Source of the DNA: Erwinia persicina NBRC 102418 | GTDB lineage: Bacteria > Pseudomonadota > Gammaproteobacteria > Enterobacterales > Enterobacteriaceae | NCBI RefSeq assembly: GCF_001571305.1 | Contig: NZ_BCTN01000009.1 | Location: forward strand, 1-64,000 | Direction: 5' to 3' | Length of the DNA: 64,000 bases | Shown: positions 59,240-64,000 of the stretch, in pieces | Position numbering within the stretch: the stretch's first letter is position 1 | How the letters are laid out: every line of letters begins with the position of its first letter | Position numbers and translations under genes: made by a program | Notes under the pieces: model-generated | Database searches by the model: none | What the model saw: the letters and a program-made list of their open reading frames with translations, nothing else | Told to the model about the DNA's origin: nothing

Positions 59240-60041
59240 ATTTCTGCGCCAACAGTTCCGGTAAATTTCCTTCGCCGTACAGGTGCAGCGCACCGACAGC
59301 AACCACATAGCGCCCCGGCGGCAGCTGGCGTAAAAACTGGCACCACTGGCGATTGCGCTGATGCATAAGCAGATCGTTAAGACTGTTGCTGAAGGTACTC
59401 GGCAGCGCAAGTTTTCCTGCGCTGTCCGGCGGGGCTTCCAGCCACCAGCTCACCATCGTTTGCAGCAGGCGGGCATTAGTCTGCCAGTGAATAAGCGTAT
59501 CTTCCAGCAGCGGCAGTCCGTTATCCGGCAGGGATTTCAGCAGGGCCAGCTGTGTGTCGGGGCCTTCTAACTCAATCACCTTTTTTTGCTGTTCGCGCGC
59601 GGCCTGTAACAGCTGATAGTCAATACCGCAGTCGGCACGCAGTCCCAGCCGCTGCGCCTGCTGGGCCTGAAGCATCAGAGCAACCTGCCAGGCAGGCAGG
59701 GTATCAATACGTTCCCGATCGATACTTAATTCTTCACAGTAGCGCTGTAGCCGTTGTAGCTGTTCTCCGGAGAGCCGGTCGGCCAGAGAGGGGCATATTT
59801 CACTTTCTCTGAAAGGGGACGCTCCGGCAGTGATATCGGCCTCAACGATCAGTGCATCGGCGTGCTGAAGTTTTTCATTCAGCACAGCGGGCAGCGGCAT
59901 CATATTACGCATGCCCATATGTATACTGCCCACCAGGTGCAGATGGCTACCCCCCGCGTGGAAATCCATGGCTGGATAGCGGTAACTGACCGGCCAAAGC
60001 CGACGCCATAATGTCTGAAGCCTGTGTGCAACATTGCCCAT
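59238..60041 (-). CDS. ybaP: TraB/GumN-family protein YbaP
   Basis: The protein has 267 residues from the ATG at 60041, close to the E. coli length; earlier in-frame starts at 60056 and 60068 are possible. It carries the TraB/GumN signature HLVGSIHMGMRNMMPLP and the C-terminal GRYVVAVGALHLYGEGNLP. Related proteins are membrane-linked metalloproteases; the YbaP function is unknown. It follows the copA relic on the same strand. Confidence 0.9.
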   Translation of the reverse strand: MGNVAHRLQTLWRRLWPVSYRYPAMDFHAGGSHLHLVGSIHMGMRNMMPLPAVLNEKLQHADALIVEADITAGASPFRESEICPSLADRLSGEQLQRLQRYCEELSIDRERIDTLPAWQVALMLQAQQAQRLGLRADCGIDYQLLQAAREQQKKVIELEGPDTQLALLKSLPDNGLPLLEDTLIHWQTNARLLQTMVSWWLEAPPDSAGKLALPSTFSNSLNDLLMHQRNRQWCQFLRQLPPGRYVVAVGALHLYGEGNLPELLAQK

Positions 60042-60064
60042 GGTTTTCTGCCTCATCCGGTTAA

Positions 60065-60604
60065 TCACACCATGCTAGCGTGATAACTCGCTGACGGACA
60101 GGGCAATAAGCCACAGGGGTTAACAGAATTACGCCTTCGGTGGAGGGGAGCGGACAGGCGATTGGCATTACTGACCACCGTGATTGACGACAGGGCCATT
60201 GCCGCCCCCGCCACAACCGGACTCAACAGGGTGCCCGTCAACGGATAGAGTCCGCCGGCCGCAATCGGAATACCGCAGGCGTTGTAGATAAATGCCCCGG
60301 GTAAATTGTGTTTCATGTTACGCAACGCGGCCTGAGAAATGGCTAAGGCGTCTGCGACAGTGTTCAGATCCTGGCGCATCAGTGTGATGCCCGCTGTTTC
60401 GATCGCCACCTGACTGACGCCAGCAATCAGTTGCAGAGCATTCTGTACGCGGCTGACACAGGTCATACCGTCTATCAGCAACTGATAGCTGTCAGGGGGG
60501 ATGGAAACGTTATGCGCCGGAAGCTCAGGCGAAGACGCTGTCAGCGCTTCCGGCTGTGGTTCTGACTCTGTCAGCGTATCAGGCTTTGCATGAGAAATAC
60601 CCGC
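60065..60604 (-). pseudogene. copA: copA relic: copper-exporting P-type ATPase with a large in-frame deletion
   Basis: Reading on from the CopZ-like stop in the same frame gives the CopA linker ([15 protein letters not shown]) and the second metal-binding domain ([20 protein letters not shown]). The frame then jumps at about 60410 to the end of CopA ([12 protein letters not shown]...[15 protein letters not shown]...[14 protein letters not shown]). About 610 residues are missing, including all transport helices but the last two or three and the CPC, DKTG and TGE motifs. The second Cys of the domain-2 CxxC is Arg. The last residues differ from CopA, suggesting a further frameshift. Confidence 0.9.
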
Positions 60605-60802
60605 TTACAGGCTGGCGTGATAGCCGGCCTGTTCAATAGCGGCGATCAGCGCATCGGCGCTGGCCTTACCGGTAACGCGGGCTTCGGTGAGGCTGATCTC
60701 TGCCTGTTCCACATCATCACGCTGCTCCAGCGTCTCTTTGACTCGTTTAATGCAGTGGCCGCAGGACAAACCGTCCAGTGCCAGCGTGGTTACTTGCGTC
60801 AT
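60605..60802 (-). CDS. CopZ-like copper chaperone (free first metal-binding domain of CopA)
   Basis: The protein has 65 residues from the ATG at 60802 ([20 protein letters not shown]). It is one complete heavy-metal-associated domain with the Cu(I) site GLSCGHC. It corresponds to domain 1 of CopA and ends with TAA at 60605-60607, close to the point where E. coli makes CopA(Z) by frameshifting. It is preceded by the CueR-type promoter, so it is probably expressed on copper exposure. CopZ proteins carry Cu(I) to exporters. Confidence 0.85.
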   Translation of the reverse strand: MTQVTTLALDGLSCGHCIKRVKETLEQRDDVEQAEISLTEARVTGKASADALIAAIEQAGYHASL

Positions 60803-60857
60803 ATCATGACTCCTGTTGATCCGGTTTGACCCGGGGCTGTTATTACCTTCATTATGG

Positions 60858-60888
60858 AGGTTAAACCTTCCATCAAGGGGAAGGTCAA
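60858..60888 (-). promoter_or_regulatory. CueR-dependent copA/copZ promoter
   Basis: On the minus strand: -35 TTGACC (60883-60888), a 19-base spacer and -10 TAACCT (60858-60863). The CueR dyad ACCTTCC...GGAAGGT (60865-60885) lies in the spacer. The over-long 19-base spacer is typical of MerR-family promoters and matches E. coli copA. Confidence 0.92.
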
Positions 60889-60897
60889 GGAGCAATA

Positions 60898-61308
60898 ATG
60901 AATATTAGCGACGTGGCAAAAAAAACCGGATTAACCAGCAAAGCGATTCGTTTCTACGAAGAGAAGGGGCTGGTGACGCCGCCGCTACGGATGGATAATG
61001 GCTATCGCAGCTACAGTGCAAAACACGTGGAGGAGCTGACGCTGCTGCGTCAGGCTCGTCAGGTGGGATTTAATCTTGATGAGTGCCGGGAGATGGTCAG
61101 CTTGTTTAACGACCCTGAGCGCCACAGCGCCGATGTGAAGGCGCGTACGCTCGGTAAAGTGAGGGAGATAGAAGCGCACATTAATGAACTCCAACTGATG
61201 CGTCAGAAGCTCATCGACCTGGCGGCCAGCTGCCCGGGGGACGCTGGCGCCGAGTGTCCGATCATCAACCATCTGGCCGGCTGTCACCCGGGGAGTAAAT
61301 CGAATTAA
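60898..61308 (+). CDS. cueR: Copper-responsive MerR-family regulator CueR
   Basis: The protein has 136 residues. It has the MerR helix-turn-helix ([24 protein letters not shown]), a dimerisation helix, and the Cu(I)-binding loop with Cys112 and Cys120 (CPGDAGAEC). It activates copA and cueO promoters when Cu(I), Ag(I) or Au(I) binds. It is divergent from the CopZ-like gene and starts 10 bases after the promoter region. The 3' end overlaps ybbJ by 4 bases. Confidence 0.97.
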   Translation: MNISDVAKKTGLTSKAIRFYEEKGLVTPPLRMDNGYRSYSAKHVEELTLLRQARQVGFNLDECREMVSLFNDPERHSADVKARTLGKVREIEAHINELQLMRQKLIDLAASCPGDAGAECPIINHLAGCHPGSKSN

Positions 61309-61757
61309 ACCTTACGCGGTACAATCCGCAGAGTGATCCCCTCCACGGCGACCACAGTGATCGGCGTCCCGGCAGGCAGATCTTCATCGGCCTGGACGCG
61401 CCAGTTACCATCACCAATACGCACATGGCCAAATCCATTCACCAGGTCGGCATCCAGTGTAAGCTGGCGGCCTACCATCTGCTGGCCGCGCTGGTTAAGC
61501 GTGGAGGGAGGATGCTGCCGGTCGCGGTGTTTAAGCCAGCGATACCACCACAGCGCAGCGATAATCGTCAGTGCGGCGAAGCTCAGTCCCTGCCACTCCC
61601 AGGGCATCGGCACCAGCCAGACCAGCAGGCTGACGAGTACGGCTGCCACGCCGCTCCAGAGCAGGTAGCCGCTGGTGCCGAGCATTTCTGCGGCCAGCAG
61701 CAGGCCGCCAAGGGTCAGCCATATCCACCATGGGTTGGCAAGCAGCTCATCAATCAT
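61305..61757 (-). CDS. ybbJ: NfeD-like membrane protein YbbJ
   Basis: The protein has 150 residues. Three membrane helices ([17 protein letters not shown]...) are followed by a C-terminal NfeD OB-fold domain ([27 protein letters not shown]). It is the usual partner of the stomatin-like QmcA. The start overlaps the qmcA stop in TGATG. Confidence 0.93.
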   Translation of the reverse strand: MIDELLANPWWIWLTLGGLLLAAEMLGTSGYLLWSGVAAVLVSLLVWLVPMPWEWQGLSFAALTIIAALWWYRWLKHRDRQHPPSTLNQRGQQMVGRQLTLDADLVNGFGHVRIGDGNWRVQADEDLPAGTPITVVAVEGITLRIVPRKV

Positions 61758-62671
61758 CAGCGTTTACGCTCCGCTCTGCTCTCTCCCAGAAGCTCACTGA
61801 TCCCGGCGATAGAACCCAGCAGGCTGCTGGCATCCAGCGGCATCATCACCACTTTGCTGTTGCCCGATGAGCCGATATTTTGCAGGGCATCGGTATATTT
61901 CTGTGCCACAAAGTAGTTGATCGCCTGGATGTCACCGGCGGCAATCGCCTCGGACACCATCTTGGTGGCCTGCGCTTCGGCTTCTGCACCACGCTCACGC
62001 GCTTCTGCGGCGAGGAACGCCGACTGACGTTCACCTTCGGCTTTCAGGATCTGCGACTGCTTCTCGCCTTCGGCACGCAGGATCGCCGCCTGGCGCACCC
62101 CTTCAGCTTCCAGAATGTCGGCACGCTTGGTACGTTCAGCTTTCATCTGTGCATTCATTGAGGCGATCAGTTCTGCCGGTGGGCGCACATCGCGGATTTC
62201 TATGCGGGTAATTTTAATACCCCACGGGTTCGTGGCTTCATCGACAATATGCAGCAGGCGGGTGTTGATGTTGTCACGCTGTGACAGCATTTCGTCCAGT
62301 TCCATTGAACCCAATACGGTACGCATATTGGTCATGGTCAGGTTGATGATAGCCAGCTCCAGATTGCTGACCTCATAGGCGGCACGCGCCGGATCGACAA
62401 CCTGAATAAAGCAGACGGCATCAATCGTCACGCTGGCGTTATCTTTAGAGATAATCTCCTGCGACGGGATATCCAGTACCTGCTCCATCATATTAATTTT
62501 GCGGCCAACGCGATCCATAAAAGGGATCACCAGATTCAGACCGGGCTGCAGGGTGTTGGTATAGCGACCGAAACGTTCAACGGTCCACTGGTAACCCTGT
62601 GGGACAATTTTGATCCCTGACCAGACGAGGATCAGAGCCAGAATGATAATGACGGGAATCACAGCCAACAT
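61757..62671 (-). CDS. qmcA: SPFH/stomatin-like protein QmcA
   Basis: The protein has 304 residues from the ATG at 62671 with GGAGG upstream; the open frame extends to 62731 without conservation. An N-terminal membrane anchor (about 1-20) is followed by the SPFH domain ([20 protein letters not shown]) and a long Ala/Glu-rich coiled coil. It forms large membrane-associated cages with a role in membrane protein quality control. It is followed by ybbJ, as in E. coli. Confidence 0.95.
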   Translation of the reverse strand: MLAVIPVIIILALILVWSGIKIVPQGYQWTVERFGRYTNTLQPGLNLVIPFMDRVGRKINMMEQVLDIPSQEIISKDNASVTIDAVCFIQVVDPARAAYEVSNLELAIINLTMTNMRTVLGSMELDEMLSQRDNINTRLLHIVDEATNPWGIKITRIEIRDVRPPAELIASMNAQMKAERTKRADILEAEGVRQAAILRAEGEKQSQILKAEGERQSAFLAAEARERGAEAEAQATKMVSEAIAAGDIQAINYFVAQKYTDALQNIGSSGNSKVVMMPLDASSLLGSIAGISELLGESRAERKR

Positions 62672-62825
62672 AAAAAATAACCTCCGGATTGTTATTATTA
62701 ATAAATCTATTGGGCGACCTTTTCCCCGCACGCCCTGTCTGCTGCGCCACTTTATGGCGAGGCAGCGATATTACTGTCCCGATGATATGGCAACACCTGC
62801 GGGAGCGCCACCCTGAAGACGACGG

Positions 62826-63689
62826 TTATGGCTGATGCTCGCCGTACTGGAAGGAAAAATCGGCAATATAGCTACCCTCTGCCTCCGCGATCGCGTGTGA
62901 CAGCGCCAGGTAGTAGGGCTCAAGTCCGATGGCTTCAATCTCTGCGATTTTATCGCGCACCGGTGCGCAGAACAGCGCCGGATTGCCTGCTGCCAGGCGC
63001 TTATTATTGACCGGTAGCTCATGAGTGACTGCTTTCATTGCCGTACGGATCGCCTGACGATAACTGCCCGGCACGTTGCTCACGTTATCTGCCGCCGTCA
63101 GCACGTTGAGCGTCGGAAATTCATCAGCCATTACGGCCGCCTTCAGCCGGTCAAAAAATTGCTTAAAGAGTTCGAACGACCCCAGATCGGTGACTTTGGG
63201 TTTGGTGGATTTTCCCTGAATGTTGCCCGGTGTTCTGCTGGTTTCGGTTGATGGCAATTTGCCTTTCTGTAGCTGAAGGTCAAACAGATAATTGGCGTGT
63301 TTCCTGCGTTCATGCAGATCCGGAAATTTTTCGTTAAAGGCTATGATAAACTCAGGAGCGGCCAGATCGGCCAGAGCGTGGTTATCCAGCCAGTCAGAGC
63401 GGGCGAAAACAGCCGGCCTGATAAACCATGAAGGAACAGGCTCTGAAAAACGAACGGACTGACCATTGTGATCAAACTCAACGAACTCAGCTCCTTTTTC
63501 AAAAGCGAAGCAGCAGTTTTTAAAGCTGATAATGGTGTCATTAATGATAAGGGCATCTTTAACGAACTTTGCCACCTCAGCGCTCATCACAAAGGCCGTT
63601 TTTTTGTCGTGATCGCGCAGAACGTAGTTAAGATCTGCCACTGACTTAACGCCAGGCTCAAGATCAAACTCAAAGAAAATATGTGACAT
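62826..63689 (-). CDS. Hypothetical protein of 287 residues
   Basis: I do not recognise this protein. It starts MSHIFFEFDLEPGVKSVADL at 63689, with GGAAAG upstream. There is no signal peptide or membrane helix; it appears to be a globular cytoplasmic protein. Low-complexity Lys/Thr residues occur near the middle (IQGKSTKPKV). Two histidine-containing segments stand out (DNHALADLAAPEF, DLHERRKHANYLF). Codon use is more mixed than in core neighbours. It lies beyond qmcA, on the same strand. Confidence 0.6.
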   Translation of the reverse strand: MSHIFFEFDLEPGVKSVADLNYVLRDHDKKTAFVMSAEVAKFVKDALIINDTIISFKNCCFAFEKGAEFVEFDHNGQSVRFSEPVPSWFIRPAVFARSDWLDNHALADLAAPEFIIAFNEKFPDLHERRKHANYLFDLQLQKGKLPSTETSRTPGNIQGKSTKPKVTDLGSFELFKQFFDRLKAAVMADEFPTLNVLTAADNVSNVPGSYRQAIRTAMKAVTHELPVNNKRLAAGNPALFCAPVRDKIAEIEAIGLEPYYLALSHAIAEAEGSYIADFSFQYGEHQP

Positions 63690-63839
63690 ATTATAAACTT
63701 TCCGCTTTACCTGGATAAGTCATAATATCACATCTTACCATCATGAAGTCAGAAGGCTTTTCATACTGACCTCTCCTTCACGCTTGAAGCAGACTGTGGT
63801 TTAGAGACTTTTACAGGCACTCATCGCAGGTAAAGAGCT

Positions 63840-64000
63840 TTAATGACCCACCTCAAAGTGAACCGTGTGGCTATCGCGCTTCAGCATCAGTGTTGTCTCA
63901 TCCCGCGCAACCACACTGATAACCACTGATTTCAGGTCACTCATACTCAGTGCCATCAGACGTGCATTCAGCAGCAGTAGGGTGCTTAACATCTCTTCGC
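63840..64000 (-). CDS. C-terminal end of an unrecognised gene (partial)
   Basis: The minus-strand frame enters at the right edge and stops with TAA at 63840-63842. The 53 visible residues run EEMLSTLLLLNARLMALSMS, then a Val-rich strand (SVVISVVARDETTLML) and end TVHFEVGH. No family is recognised. It may be part of the same transcript as the 287-residue gene downstream. Confidence 0.4.
   Translation of the reverse strand, partial: EEMLSTLLLLNARLMALSMSDLKSVVISVVARDETTLMLKRDSHTVHFEVGH

Overview
The window is a chromosomal segment of an enterobacterium. From left to right it follows the Escherichia coli order clpX-lon-hupB-ppiD-ybaV-fadM-queC-ybaE-cof-decR-mdlAB-glnK-amtB-tesB-ybaY-atl-ffs-(tomB-hha)-acrBA/acrR-ybaM-priC-ybaN-apt-dnaX-ybaB-recR-htpG-adk-hemH-gsk-ybaL-fsr-ushA-ybaK-chiX-ybaP-copA-cueR-ybbJ-qmcA. 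Protein identity to E. coli is high, but several E. coli genes are missing (mscK, aes, the ybaA-ylaC-maa block, glsA/ybaT) and several small accessory blocks are present. Type B ribosomal proteins L31/L36 next to acrB and a low accessory load suggest the Erwinia/Pantoea group; that genus-level guess is an inference made without a database.

Layout. 1-7.1 kb: proteolysis, folding and queuosine core. 7.2-10.5 kb: accessory block with an AraC regulator, a glutamine amidotransferase, a LysE/RhtB exporter and a secreted beta-helix protein broken by an in-frame stop. 10.5-22.5 kb: core genes, with the NtrC/sigma-54 glnK-amtB operon and 4.5S RNA. 22.5-28.3 kb: tomB-hha, an unknown gene, and a zinc-starvation island. 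That island has two Zur-type boxes, a 41-residue membrane ORF coupled to a metal ABC transporter, a repeat-rich secreted protein and zinc-sparing L31B/L36B. 28.4-36.5 kb: acrAB/acrR, priC, apt and an Ail/Lom-type outer-membrane protein with a collagen-like gene scrap behind it. 36.9-44.6 kb: dnaX (with its programmed frameshift site), ybaB, a three-gene insertion (LysR, pirin, YcaC-like hydrolase) that splits ybaB from recR, then htpG with a sigma-32 promoter.

44.7-48.7 kb is the most interesting block. Between htpG and adk sits a LysR gene followed by a tightly coupled four-gene operon: a PP-loop ATP pyrophosphatase, a NUDIX hydrolase, a short class-V-aminotransferase-like PLP protein and a DMT exporter. 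It reads like a compact pathway for making and exporting a small molecule, and I do not recognise its product.

48.8-62.7 kb: core metabolism and transport, including a PACE efflux gene with a divergent LysR and the ChiX small RNA. Here copA is a relic. A stop codon after the first metal-binding domain leaves a free CopZ-like peptide, and an in-frame deletion has removed nearly all of the ATPase, while cueR and the CueR-type promoter remain intact. 62.8-64 kb: one unrecognised gene and the end of another.
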